DNA from: Paragyromitra xinjiangensis
Lineage: Eukaryota > Ascomycota > Pezizomycetes > Pezizales > Discinaceae
Length of the DNA: 64,000 nucleotides
Assembly (NCBI GenBank): GCA_038503065.1
Contig: JBCAMK010000009.1
Span: 682,001-746,000, forward strand
Direction of reading: 5' to 3'
Shown: one piece after another, positions 36,930 to 50,000 of the stretch
How the letters are laid out: each line of letters starts with the position of its first letter
How positions within the stretch are numbered: position 1 is the stretch's first letter
The notes under the pieces: generated by a model
The model's database searches: none
Seen by the model: only the letters and a program-made list of their open reading frames with translations
What the model was told of the DNA's origin: nothing
Program-made: the position numbers and the translations under genes

Positions 36930-39101
36930 CTATAGAACAGCCGTCTCAGGGTGATTTGGTTTCCTCTGCTCTTCCTCCCATTTTTCCACCACATAACGCA
37001 TGGCGCCTTTCGTCAAAATCGCCCCTTTAACATCCTCCCACTTATGTCCCTTCACCATCTCATAGACCAATGGCAGATACATATGAGCAACTCTCCCAGT
37101 AAGGGCTTGCAGAGATGTACTGCAAATCTCATCCAAAATATACACCGGCAAGACCATCTCTTCCTTTAAAACTCCCGCCAAATGATTCTTATTTCCCTCT
37201 AGTTCACGGCATATGGTAAAGTTTCGCCCCTTCCTTAATTGCGGTAGATTTTCAACCCGCTCCAAACATGCATAGTACTCAGATCGTTGTTTCGCCAGCA
37301 CCGCTTCTGGAAAGATAGTAGAATGGAACATGGCGTCCTTTTGGATAGGTTTGATTTCATCGTCGCCATTTCCGATTTCCAGTCGACCCAAGCACATCCT
37401 AGGAGGGCAAGCAGCAACTTGAATTGGAACGGAAGCCGCGGAATCCCAGTCGATTATACCGCTTACTTTGAGGTTGTTCTTAGAGTCGGCAGAAAGTAAG
37501 ATATTTTGCGGAAATAAGTTGGCATGCTGGAGAACGAATGGGCCAGTCTCGTAGTCTGTGCCAAAAATTTCAAAAACCAAGGACCTCAGTTGCTCGAGTG
37601 CAACAAAGTGATCTTTCTCAGTTTCTCTTGTAGGATCACTGATTATGCGTGGGCGTCTCGAATTATGTGTGAGAAGGTGATTGAAGCGGGCCGTAATGGA
37701 GCTTAGACAGTTAGTTGAATGCGCCAGTGGGAACTTCAATCTCATCCGACGATCGGGGAAAGCGGTAACAACAGAGTTGGTGAGCGGTTGGCAAGTATCG
37801 AAAAAACAAGGTCGGATTCCGAACGACGATTTGGCTGTACGGGAGTTCTTGTCTGGTCTCTGCCAACAACTAAGATTAAGAGTTAAGTAGCCACACGCTG
37901 CAATTGGATGTTTTGCTAATTCCAATTGGTATCTGGCTAATTGCTCGAGAATCTAAACCATTAATAAATTTAGCCAAGGCTGTGACCGAAAGAATTTTGT
38001 ATTTATGTTAAGTCTCTTCTTAAAGGCTACATACCTTTTGTCGCACCTCATCGAGATCTTTTATGTTAGGGTCTTGCTCGCTTGGATTCCCGACATGTGC
38101 CCAATAATTCGGAAACGGCAAGGTGCCAAACTTGTCCATCAGAATAAACGGCCATTCAACTTTATTGATTATACCTGCACGTTTGTCGTGGGCCCTCTGC
38201 TCCCAGGTCAAGGATTTGACTAGAGGGTAGCGGACATCATAAGAAAATACCTCGGGAACTGGAAGCGTCGTATGCTCCTTAAGGAACCGCACAGTAGCAC
38301 ACTCACTCTCCATCCTCCGCTCTTTCTCAGAATTACTAAGTGTCAAATCAGCAATGACATATGGATGTAAGGTGGTATCAGCTGGGAATCCGGCCACCCA
38401 AACATCGTCAGCATCGCCATATTTCCTGTTTTTCTCAAAGCCGTTCGGAATGAATACATGTCCAACGGGCTGAAAACGCAACATTACGAACTCCTCCAAG
38501 GTGCTCGATATAGGAAGGATAAATCGCCCAGAATCAGGAACCCTCCTATCAACAATACACTCAAGCTTGTTGCAATGTTGATCATACAAACCGTGGGCAG
38601 CTAGTGCTAGTCGACACAGTTCCCCCATATCAACTTTTGATAAAGTTTGCTGTCTCTGGACATGCAATATACAGGCATCATGATGATCTGTGGCCTGTTG
38701 GGGACTCCAGCGGTTGTTCTCATTCCCAAATTCATCGATGAAGATTGGAAGTCTCCGATCGACTTCCCAACTCGAGCCATTGATGATAAACTACTCATGT
38801 TAGTGGCATCGCCCTACAGGGCAATTCCATTTAAAAAGCTTACTTTGAAGTTGATTTCATCAAAGGGCTCTATCTGGCCCAAGAAGCAGGCAAACTCGCC
38901 AAACGAATACCGCTCAAGTTTAAAGCCAGGGAGCTTCCAGCCATCCAGGGATGAAACAACCTCCACTGTCGTCGCTTGTGAATCAGGCCTGCACCATATC
39001 TTTAGCTCCCGTCCCTAGCAGGAGGCAAAATTCATAAACATGGCTCACCAGTAAAAAGCCACACAAGGGCCACCACTATCGGCTGCTTGGTTATTCACCA
39101 T
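36930..39101 (-). CDS. CBM48 (AMPK-type glycogen-binding) module fused to APH-like kinase fold
   Basis: Four minus-strand exons join in phase: 39101-39049, 38988-38844, 38790-38035, 37952-36930 (658 aa). Residues about 13-85 match the AMPK-beta/CBM48 carbohydrate-binding module: VAFYWPDSQATTVEVVSSLD, then W-K, then FDEINFKFIINGSSWEVD and DEFGNENN, the fold known from AMPK beta subunits and starch/glycogen enzymes. The C-terminal ~450 residues resemble the fungal aminoglycoside-phosphotransferase (APH/choline-kinase-like) family, with SECATVRFLKEHTTLPVPEV, WPFILMDKFG, VLQHANLFPQNILL and VSGIIDWDSA. The Brenner-type loop that normally reads H-G/x-D-L-x-x-x-N has HAN at about 461-463, so the catalytic Asp is Asn, while the metal-binding Asp of IIDWD is kept. 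It may be a pseudokinase or a divergent kinase. CBM48 plus APH is not an arrangement I know. The start is supported by intron 1 (GTGAGC donor, TGCAG acceptor) restoring the YWPDSQ motif. Confidence 0.82.
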
Positions 39102-40815
39102 GATCCCCTACAATCCAAATTGAAGAGAAACTGATTTAGATACCGGAAGTAAATGCGATTACGACTCTGGGGGTGGTAGACGAAGCAAAAATTAGGAGGA
39201 GCCACTAGGTTTACGAGGAGGTGGGTGACGGGGTGGGCGAGGTATGTTTAGCTTCGATATTGTGTGGTCATACAATCATACATATGTAGAAACAAATTAA
39301 GGCTAGTGCAACACTTCAGAGAGAATCCTCTGCGGAAAAAGATGCCGTATTTCTACCCCTAAGGTAATGCCTTGCCAGGCTTTTTTAGCAAATTTCTGAG
39401 TTCATGTAATCTGAAATACGCTCTGCTCTTTCCAACCCTGGCATTTCCTAATATACCAACTTCATGCCGAATCACTCGTACGTTGCCGCATCAATATTGT
39501 TGTAATATTGGGAGCACGTAGGGAGGAATAGAAGACTCGATTGCTTGCTTGCTAGGGGGCATATGGCCCCTATCTAAATACTCGTGTAGTAGCTCTCTCG
39601 GGTGCCCGAGTACTCGTATGCTCGGGTACCTGTCTCTCAATCATTTCCGACTCCGAAGGGCCAAGCCCCGTATTAGGAAGCACCTCCAACAAATATATCG
39701 GCTGAGAAAGTTTGACAAGATACTTAATGCTATCTATCAGGTTAGCCGGGAGAAGTTCTTTCCTTCCCTCTTGGGATTAAGGTATTTATACCCTAGGATT
39801 TGCCTGGCAACCCGTCCTACCTTGTACATGTAAAGTCAATCATCTCAATGACGCATACCACACTTAGCTCCCAATATAAAAGCCATAGATGCGAAGTTAA
39901 CCCCACTATAAGAATACGTGTGAATTCCGTCTTTACCAGTATCTCCATGAAGAACTAAAAAAAGATGCACTTTAAACAAAAAATAAAACCCGATTAACAT
40001 TGGTGATATCATTCTCAAAAACCATGCTTATGCTTATCGGAATTTTGCTTTATCTTGACAAATAGTATGTCCACTGCACCTACATCTATTCGCCGCGACC
40101 CCCCAAACCTATATAAGAGTACAGATATTGTCAGCGCTTGGAGGGATACTCAGTTTAACCCCCTTGTCGCCTATCATTAGATATCACTCGGCAATAGTTT
40201 CTTTCAGCTCGCTTCCTTAATGTGTCGCAAAGCCCATATTAGACCCAGAAAAAAACTTTAACTATCGAAAATTCAGCCCGTGGGCGCTCCTCGTTCTGTA
40301 ATGGTTCCTTGTTTGAAAGACTCGGCGTCGGACCAAGATGGGAGTGGTCGCGCCTGCAGGCTGAGTTGGGACTTCGCAATACTACAACGCAGAACTGTCT
40401 AGGCGAAGCAAAGAAATAAAATACCGCAAAAACGTGAATCCTCCTAGACGCGATTTCCTAGATGCTTCGCTTCCTATTCTACGAGGATTAACCCTTGCGA
40501 CCGTAGTATTTGTGCTGCTATGCGGCTGTTGTCTGCAACTTCAAGGAGCATCAGCCGTTGAAACACGCCTCGACCGAACAACGCCTTAGTCACCCATAAC
40601 CGAAGCGTCCACAACCTCACCTGGTGCGCCTCAACTGTTCCCCGCGAAATCGACGCCTGTTTCCATCGCGAACTTCATCGATTTTCATCCCATTTCCATC
40701 GTCTAACCCCCCAGGGTCGCCTGCTCAAAGCTCGGGCTATGACCCGAGCAACTTAGCCCGATCCTTTGACGTCCCTATTCGCGTCAAAACCAATCCCCCC
40801 CGACCTCCCCACACG
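39102..40815. other. Divergent intergenic region between the CBM48-APH gene and SPT7
   Basis: The two genes point away from each other here. An imperfect inverted repeat (GGTGCCCGAG ... CTCGGGTACC, one mismatch) with a CGAGTACTCG palindrome lies at about 39600-39629. A plus-strand open stretch at about 39549-39833 ends in a basic helical segment (RRAKPRIRKHLQQIYRLRKF) with no recognised family. The last 200 bases before 40816 are SPT7 leader. Confidence 0.35.
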
Positions 40816-43800
40816 ATGTCCTCACTCCCCCCATCGCAATGGCAACGTCTTCAGACTAGTCGCGATGATGCCTCTCAGCGCCCAGAATACATTCGGACAG
40901 CCTCTGTCGATATAGGAACAGACCTGGGGGAAAAGGAGGAAGTTATGGACCCTATCATCGCAGCCTTCCGGCAACGATACTCGCAATATGAACAGACAAT
41001 ACAGAGCTTATTTCGAACCGACCGCCCCTGTTGCCCTGCTCCGGAACTGGATATTTCTACTCTGGAGCTTAGTGATGATTATTCCTCAGGTCTAGTCAAT
41101 GGTACGGGAAATTCCGTTTCTGATAATGCTCGGCCACCAGCGCGACAGCTCGACGACGAGGATTATGATTTCGACGACGAGGATGATGAGGACGACGAGC
41201 CAAAGTCCAAAAACGCGCTCCCACTTCCACTTACAAAAGCCTTGTCGTCGCACTCGCATTCCAGTGAGCCCTCAAGGAACATAGCCGAAGCCAAGAAAAG
41301 CGCAACCGCGACGAGGGAAAAGCTGGAGGCAGACAGGAAAGCTGCCGAGGAAGCGGCAAAAAGCGCGTTGTCTACCATGTTTTTCACATTGGAGAATGAT
41401 CGGGATGCAATGCTGGAACAGCAAAAACTGGAGGAGTCCGACAGGCAGGTCAATGCAGAGGCGAATGCTGCGCAGGCAAATGCCCCTGGAAAACTCAGTA
41501 GCGCAAACCTAGGTGCATCGAGCTTGACGTTAAAACACTTGATTGCCAGAATTGATGCCAAGCGAGAAAAAGTTAAGGTATCCGATATGGAACTCAGGAA
41601 TTTGATGTCCGAGGTCAGGAAGAACAGGTCCAAGTGGGCCAATGAGGACAAAGTGGGCCAAGAAGAACTCTACGAAGCAGCGGAGAAAGTGGTTCTAGAG
41701 CTAAGAGCGTTAACAGAGCATTCAACTGCATTCTTGAATAGAGTAAACAAGAGAGAAGCCCCAGATTACTTTTCCAGTAAGTTGAACACTTAGATTTTAA
41801 GGGGAATCCTCCTCATTTTAACACCCCCTAACGCGTTCACTAGTTATCAAACATCCGATGGACCTTGGAGCAGTGATGAAAAAGCTGAAAAGCCACAACT
41901 ACAAGAGTAAAAAAGAATTTGTTGAGGACCTCAACCTAATATGGGCGAATTGTCTTGCTTATAATGCGGATCCAACACATTACCTAAGGAAGCATGCCAA
42001 AGCCATGCAGAAAGCCACGCAAAACTTAATACCTTTAATTCCGGATATAGTTATCAGGGACAGAGCAGAGGTTGAAGCAGAAGAAGCAGGTGCCATGGAA
42101 GTTGACGCTGAGGGTGAAAGTGACGATGGTAGTTCTACCTTCTTTCCTTCTCTCCATTTTATTCCAAGTACTTACCAAGGAAAACGCATATATTAATATA
42201 TTAGCAACAGAGCCCCTCATGTCATCTCGTGGTAGAAAAGCTCCTGGGACAAAAAAAGCCAGGAAAGGGGCTCGCACAGAAGGCACGCCTGAAGTAAAAC
42301 CCCCCACAGTAAATCTCCTCCGGGCCGATTCATTGCCACCCGGCGAAAACAGCCAAGGCAATTCGGGCCAGAATGGCTTCCTAACACCATTGGGAGGGAC
42401 ACCGGTTCCAAACGGTATCTCAGCAACATCAATCTCACAAATGGAGATCGATTACGATAAAATTGACGATGATACAAATGATGTGGAGTATCAAGCCTGG
42501 AAAACTATGACAAAGAAAGCCAGAGCCAAGGTCGCGGTACGTTTCTGCTTCCTATAAAAATGCGACCCCCACAATCTGATGTGTGCTTTAGAGTGACCGC
42601 CACAAGCTTCTCCGTGGAAATCGCCTAAATCCCGACGAACCTGCCTTATTGCGTTCACGGACAGGGATGGGACGATATCTAAAAAATGAAGAACATCACC
42701 TCAAGCGACTCCAGGACAACGATGACCCAGAAAAAGAGGGTTTGTCCCGAAACGGTGGTACCGAAAAATTGGTTGACACAGCTGAAGGAGAAGATGAGAG
42801 TCCTTTATTACCAGGCTGCTACGATCCTCTATCTTGTGTACCTGAACTTCCTTGGAGACTCGTCTGGCACGGCGATGGCGACGAGGTTGATCTTCAAGAT
42901 GAAGATATGAGAATCCCCGATAAGGGGATATTCACACAGCCGAAGTCAGAGTTAAGCAAACGGATGGACGCAAATATCAGGCAGATGCAAGAGACGCGAA
43001 AACTCTGCTCAAAGATTGCGGTCATCAAGCAGATGCAAGTTCAAACGCAGGTATGCTCAGCAACACCCTCCCAACTTAGTAGCAATCTTTTAACTGGCCT
43101 CCCTATAGATGTACTCCAATCAGTTCACAAGATATGATCCGAAGGAGTTTGTCGAGGTTGACGTAGAAGATTTTGTTATCACCGAGAGAGGGCCGATAAT
43201 GTGTTCAACAGTGTCAAGAGCGGCATTGCAGAGGTCTGTCGGCAAGATATTCTTTCATGCTGGCTTTGAAGAGTTCCAGCCGACAGCAATCGATGCCGTG
43301 ACGGATATCGCGGCGGAATACATGCAAAAACTGGCAAAAGCTTTGATGGTGTATGCTGAGGCCCCTCAGCATGAAAGAAAATTCACACCAGAGGTAAGTA
43401 CTGCTCTCAAGAGAGGTGTTAGTTCAACGTATTAATCTTCGCCAATAGGAAATGTTGCTTCATGCTCTCTACGAAAGCGGAGCCGACGTGGAGGCTTTGG
43501 ACATGTATATCAGAGACGACGTTGAAAGACTAGGATCCAGACTCAACGGTATTCACGAGCGAATGAAGTTCCATCTTACAGAACTTTTGGTAAGAACTAA
43601 GTCACACTATAATAATGTTCTTGTACCAAGTTTTTCTAACTTGTCAACAGCGTCCGGCTCTTACCGATACTGGTGGGGATGGCTCCAGAATGTTCAATGA
43701 TGGAAGCGAAATGTTTGTCGGTGGCGACTTTGCAGAAGATATTGGCGATGATTTCTTTGGTTTCAAGGAATTGGGTTTGGACAAGGAGTTTGGACTCTCT

Positions 43801-44344
43801 TCACTTTCAGTTCCATTACATCTACTCCAAGGAAGGATGCGCAGCACATTCCAGAACCCAAATGCAAGGTACATCGAAAACACAAGCCCCTCTCCTTTTG
43901 TATTATTGCTAACTATTTTGGCGTTATAACAGTGCTGTGGTCTCTGCGGATGGCTACAAATCACCCCCACCCTTCGAACCCGTTACCCAGGAACTCATAA
44001 AAAAACAAATTGGTCTTGTTCAAGACTTCTTTCTTGCGAAGCTCAATGCCAACAATGGCGAGGCCCTTATCGAGGACGAACATCTCCAAGGCAAACAAAA
44101 GCCAACAAAACCAAGATTACCTCCTACAGGGAAAATCTCTCAACCACGGAAAAGACCATCGGGCGCACATGGTGGAAATTCGAAGAAAAAGAAGAAACCG
44201 AACCCCCCTCCACTCCCTCCGACAAAAGCTGCCCCAGTCAAGGATGTTCCCCTGGAGAGGACTCAGTCCAAGATATCAGACGGAGGGGACGAAGGTAATG
44301 GTGGAATGATGTCTCCAGAATCTTTAGTTGGTGGTGGTGGGTAG
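40816..44344 (+). CDS. SPT7: SAGA complex subunit SPT7 (bromodomain plus histone fold)
   Basis: Core structural subunit of the SAGA transcription coactivator. Eight exons: 40816-41776, 41844-42128, 42211-42536, 42592-43050, 43109-43393, 43449-43589, 43651-43868, 43933-44344 (1028 aa). The N-terminal part has an acidic Asp/Glu run near residues 115-130. The bromodomain spans about 285-400, with [20 protein letters not shown] split by intron 1 and [20 protein letters not shown] carrying the acetyl-lysine-reading Asn. A middle region has [20 protein letters not shown]. The bromodomain-associated histone fold, which pairs with TAF10 in SAGA, lies at about 710-800 ([20 protein letters not shown]). 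The C terminus is Lys/Pro-rich and disordered. I chose ATG 40816 ([13 protein letters not shown]); the frame is open further upstream but without an ATG. The length suits filamentous-fungal SPT7. Confidence 0.92.
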
Positions 44345-47028
44345 CTTCGTCTGCAGCCCCCAGTGAAGATCGAGGCCAGATCGTGCCCATCCCAGAACTT
44401 TTTTTGGCAACTTTATCTTTCTTGACTGTCTTGTGGCAGTTTTGGGCTCTTTTACCCATCTCTATTTTGACTTTTCCCTATCGTCTTTCTAAAATTTCCC
44501 ACAATAAACAGGAAAATATCCTATGCGAGGCAGGTGGTTCTTTGTATCTTTTTTCTCTTTTTCCTTTTCAATCCTTTTCAGTTGTATATTGGAAAGCACT
44601 TATAAATCCCCGACAAACCACCACGAAGATACAGACAATGTCTTTGCGGCGTTTCGGTTACTTAGGGAAGTTTTTTTATTGTATTCATTTCTTTTTCTCT
44701 CGGTTTTTATTACGGACAATGTGAATTGGGTTTCGGTATTGGGGTAGGTGTCTGGAATACGGACGAAAAAACTGTGTTTGTGGTGTTTTTTGTCTTTTTA
44801 TTTTACCTTCATACCTTCATTTTGATAACCTTTTACCTATCACAGTACCTTTTCGTCAAACAGCCACTCGTTACGCTATTTTTCCGTTTCTTCATTTTTC
44901 TTTGCGGCGTGGGGTGTAATTTAAACAGGCTACTTGGGAGATGGTGGAGGGGGTTTTATTATGGGTTCAGCTATCAATTTCTTGTGTTTCTTGGATTGGT
45001 ATTTTCTTGTTTTATAGTTTCCTTTATAACTTTTTTATTGTCATTTTCTCCTTTTTGAACCGGCGGAGATTGGTACATAACTGGAATTCGCTCCCATAGT
45101 TGCTAGACCCAGGTTTGGTGTCGACCCGCTAGGGAAAGGGTTACCCAGGAGTGCGGTTTCATGCTTGCGGCCGGCCTTTTTTTTTGTATTTGTAGCGTAG
45201 TTTCGAGAAAAGGATAGGAACATTCAAGCAAACCGAAAATTTATTAGACTTTAGATGTGAAATTAGTATTTGCAGTTATCTATCAATCGATATCTAGGTC
45301 AAACTCATGTCTAAGTTGGACAGGTCCGTCGAGTGATGTTTTATGATACTATTGATCCCCAGGCCCAACCTAATACACCCTAGTAACCTAGTTTCTAAAC
45401 TAAAGAAGATGAATTGGTACGAGCTCTTTGCTCTATATAAACTGGGAGAAAAATACCCCTAATCACTGTCACTCCGAAAATCTTCAGTCTCCGTCTCCTT
45501 ACTTTATACCTCCTCATCCTCTTTTCCATCTATCAACCTCATTTCCCCTCCGCCAATTACCAGCCTCTTCATCGACAGTTTCTTCCCAACCTACACCCTT
45601 TTCTCCTGTTATCATAGCAACCCTCCTCTAATTCGCAATTCCCTACCCTCAAGCGCACCACCCTTGCCTTCACATATCCATACTCTCCTTCCTCTGCCTA
45701 GAGCCCGTGAACATTCGAGGCTGCGGATCGATACAAGTTCCCCTATCACCTCGTTTTGCCAGGGTGCCCAAAACAGATGAAGATTATGTGCACCCAGAAT
45801 TAAAATTCACGTTTCTCATCTTAATCGATCTACAAATGGCCTTGGGCCGATGGGTATCACCATTTCTGCAAAATGTTCACATTTTATCACTCGACTATAA
45901 CACTAGACAAATATCGACACATGGACCACAACCACAACCACCACCCGAACCTGTACAGCCACATTCCAAAAGCTTTTATACCTCTGGTGACCTGACAATA
46001 TTACAACTACTTAAGCCGGGGAGCAGTGATTAGGAGGAGGAAGATATACATACTAAGCAACATCCCGCCCTTTCTTTAATTACTTTCTGTGGGAGCTACG
46101 GTTACAATTCGCTAGTGGTTGGGCTTGGTAATGAGAAGGGTGCAAGGACTTTTGGAACACGGCTGTACATTTACTTTATCTATGGTCAGTGATTTGCTGA
46201 ATAACTCGCTATTCATCTAGGTTAGCAACAGTCACGCACTATCACGTTATAGATGGTACAACCCAAGTTATGATTACAGGGTGCATCACATAAAAGACAA
46301 ATGGGGTCTCAAACCCTTCCAAACCCTCACGGCAGGATATGTTTGCTAAGATCAAAAGCCAATCTACCGTTGACCTCAAGTTCTCTAGCATTCAGGCAGC
46401 GACCCAGGAATTTTAATCCAACCCCCGGTTTCAAAACAATCCAAGACCCAGTAGATTGGAAAGTAACAGGAAAGACCAGACGGAAAAACATCTAGCAAAG
46501 AAAAAAAATATCCGCCTCACTTAGCGGACAACCTCCCTCCCCATCCCTCCCCATGTACATACCCGACCACTAAAAAAAAATATGTATAGTCCAGATGCAT
46601 TGTATCGCACATTAAAGGTATCAAATTATAGATCCGCTTCTCCAATATGTAAGTTCGAAAAAGTAAAAGAAAGCAAACACCCCGATCCATCACCAACAAA
46701 AAAAGTCAATGCACCCAACAAATCAAACATGACAGCGAAGATGACTCCCAAAACACTCCTCCTACCAGCTCCAAATTTTGGAAAAGAAACAACAAAAGAG
46801 ATTATCCACCCAGTTTAGCAATAATATGTGAGGCTAGCAAAATACGTTCTCATCATAAACGTCATTAAAGGAATGTAAGGAAATTCAAATTAACACAAAG
46901 AAATCGAATCTTTTGAGTAGCAGAGGGTAATATATAGGGAAGCCTCTCTAATGTGATAGTAATATAGTAGGGGAGAGGCGAGAAATAGGAAACGGGGAGC
47001 CCGGAATAATTTATACAACACACACTGT
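44345..47028. other. Convergent intergenic region between SPT7 and the Sec7 gene
   Basis: No recognised gene. 44350-45060 is T-rich SPT7 3' sequence with long low-complexity open frames. 45460-45700 is CT-rich and followed by an open stretch to about 46033 with no ATG and no family; it might be a leader of an unrecognised transcript. 46500-46800 is AC/A-rich. Confidence 0.3.
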
Positions 47029-50000
47029 TTAGGCACTGTAGACGGGAATGTCCACTCCAATCTCTGCGTCATGTATTTCCGTGACAACCTTGCCGATATC
47101 GGATTCACCTGATTTGATTTTCTCTCGCAGAGCTGTGGCAGACGATAGGCATTCGATGTATGTTCTGAACTTGATAATCTCGTGTAATAGGTAGGATGAC
47201 TTCTTTTCCCAGTTACCCATCGCTTTTGAAGAGTTTGGATGGCGCGGTGAAAACTGTATAAAGAGATCAGTTTGATGTTCTCACTACAAAGGTTCATAAG
47301 GGAAACTTACAGCAATCAACATAGGGGGCCTCATCTCATTATGCCTCGCCAACTCCGCCTCAATATTGGCCACGTAATTTTCTAACGCCCTCAATTGATC
47401 CGCTTCACCCAAGGAACTAGCTACCATACTCTGTGTTGGCGGTGCCCAGTCCGTAATATTGATTTTATCGCCTGGCAACCTCGCCCTGACTACCGAGCCG
47501 TGATCAATACTCGACCGGATGGAGATCTGTAGACTTGGTCTCGGTTCACCGTTCTTTGTTGTTGGCGGACTGCTATCTTTGTAATCACCTAAAACATTGT
47601 CACTCCAGCCATATTCGACGTTGCTAACACCGCCAATAAGAGGTTCTTTGGAGAGTCTAGCAGCCCAGTAATTCGCCGTTGTCACGAATTCTCTCACAAT
47701 CTCAGCAGTGCCAACCTCGAAGAAGTGAACAGCGCCACTAGGCAAGGATAACGCCCATACGTTTGGCCTGTTCTTAGAATAACCTGGTGGCGGGAGTGCT
47801 GAAGCGATCGTCTGTCTTAAGAGGAAGGAGCCAATAGCATCAGCATTCTCTGTCCAGTTTCCGCCTCCAACCACACCTACTGCATGGCTATTCTTCAAGC
47901 TTTGCTTCCCGCCGAACTGGAAAAGTTTCATCCAGCCCTTTTCAATCACGGCGAAGCACTCGGTCCATGTTCTGTTTTTGGCCTTCTTATCGGCACCTTC
48001 GAGGTGATGCTTATGTTTAAGCATACCCTCCTTCGCCCAGGGGGCTCCGGAAAGCTCCAGATCGTCAAAATCGAGCAATGTTGATGCCCGGTCATCTTGA
48101 GAGGTTCCGCTCGCTGCTTCTTCTCTGATGATGGCGTGGCTGAGAGCGTTTGCAAAGCCAATAGATTGTTGGTAGTCAGCATGTGTAAATGCCGACCCTA
48201 AAGAATCTACAGACATCGATGTCTGGGTCTTGTCTAGCGAGTATTTACTCCAAGTACTAGACGCAGACGGGCTCCACATTGAGCGATCCTCGAGACTGGT
48301 CCTGCTTGATGCAGCATAGGAGCCATTGTAGAGTCTTGGCCGGGATCTATTCTTCGCAGTCCATTTTGTGCCCAACTTACTGTCCCTATTGCGGTTTGAA
48401 ACACTAAGTTCTGACGGCGCCCTGCTGACAGTACTAGGGGATCTGCGAAGCATCCCAGTGCCAAATACGGAGAGGGTGCTAGAGTGTGCAACTTCCACAA
48501 CCTTTTCTGGTGCACCGTGGAGCGGGAGCGCACATGCTTTCACTGACTGGTAGAAATCCTTTAATACAATTTCCACCTGAGTTTCCCAAACTTTAATCCC
48601 ACCACCAAGTGAATTCTTGACCAAAGCCAATCCTCCATCCATGTCGTAGTCCATTTTCTCTGTCGTGTCGTCACCTTTTGGACTAAGATTTCCAATCCCA
48701 CTTGTCTTACTCGAATTTCGGTTCCCCCTCCCAAAATCTATCGAGCCTCGCCCATCACTCATCTTCCTCTCCCTAGCCAGGGGAAATGTTGCCGAGGGAG
48801 CTGTAGCCGGGAATAATGGATCATCGGGATTTGGTTGAAATGATTGACGATAGGGCGTCTGTGACCTTGGGGGCATGGTATTATAGTGAAGAATCTTCGG
48901 CGCTGCATCTTGTTGCGCGACAAGATTCCGCACACCCAACATCGTGTTTTTGATGTACTGGCCTCGAGTCATCTTTTGTGATTGCACGATCTCCGCGGTG
49001 TGGAGATCCGTGTTAAGCATCAGGAGAGAAAAGAGAATCGTGTTCACGATTTCTAATTCTATCTTAGCATTTGCGATGCTATGAAAGACAGGCGTCAAAT
49101 AGAACATACCAGCACTCTTAAAACCGTGCGTCGGATTACATTCACACCACCGCTTCGAAATTGAGGTAATGATTCTGTCCACCTGTTGTGTTTCACCCTT
49201 GAATACCACCCGCCCACAAAAAATTCGCAAGGTTGATAAAATATTTACTCCTTGGAAATCGAACAACTCCATATAAGCTCTCCTCACTCTCGATCCCACG
49301 ATGCTTCTGCAAAAAATAAAAAAATAGAAATTAGCACTAATCCGCCCACAAGTATCGGAATTTGGTGGATTTACCCATCGCCTAGCCAAGACGTTACTCC
49401 CGTCTTAGGGATAACCTCCTCATCGCCCTCAAATACCTTCCTCGCCAACTCCCGTGTTTCCTCGGATGGTTCATCGTTGTCAAGATCAGTGTCGTCATCG
49501 GAGTTGTCTTCGTCCAGAAGCTTCGCTTTCTCGCCGGGGCCGTCCCTCTGCAACATAACGGTCGGAGTTCCTACGGTCACGGGTGTAGGTGTGCTCAGCC
49601 ATGAATTCTCCGGCCCCCTTGCACCCAGATTCGCCCCCAATTTCGTATCGACCTCTAGTGGTTTACCTCGTAGACTTTCTCTCCGCATTCTCTCCGCTCT
49701 CGCATGTTGTGCGTCAAGTTCCTGCACGGTAGCAATCGGCATTTCTCTGGAGATAACCGATCCTTGCCGGGGCTTGTCATACATAGAGGAGGTAGTAGAA
49801 TTCTGCCGCTCCCTTTCAACCCGCTCTCGTTCTTGTCGTTCCCGTTCCAGAGCGACATTATCCACGCTTCTCCTTGTCGATAATATCGACCGTTGCCTCG
49901 GCATCGGTGGCCAATGCATTTCTCTTTCGTCTTCGTCCTTACTAAATTGCGATTTGTGCGTAAAAGTACTTGTATAAGGACTCGTCTGCGGTCTATCCCA

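Noticed and set aside
38607..38798. Separate small minus-strand ORF starting MSSLSSMARVGKSIG
   Set aside because: It is an out-of-frame shadow of exon 3 of the CBM48-APH gene. Splicing into the other frame restores the conserved module.
40624..40815. Upstream in-frame extension of SPT7
   Set aside because: The frame is open but has no ATG before 40816, and the extension is Ser/Pro/Arg-rich leader-like sequence.
44383..45058. Phe/Leu-rich plus-strand ORFs after SPT7
   Set aside because: They are translations of T-rich 3' sequence. The hydrophobicity is due to base composition and not evidence of a membrane protein.
49252..49977. 241-codon plus-strand ORF opposite the Sec7 gene
   Set aside because: It is antisense to the low-complexity first exon and is Ser-rich because of the opposite-strand codon pattern.
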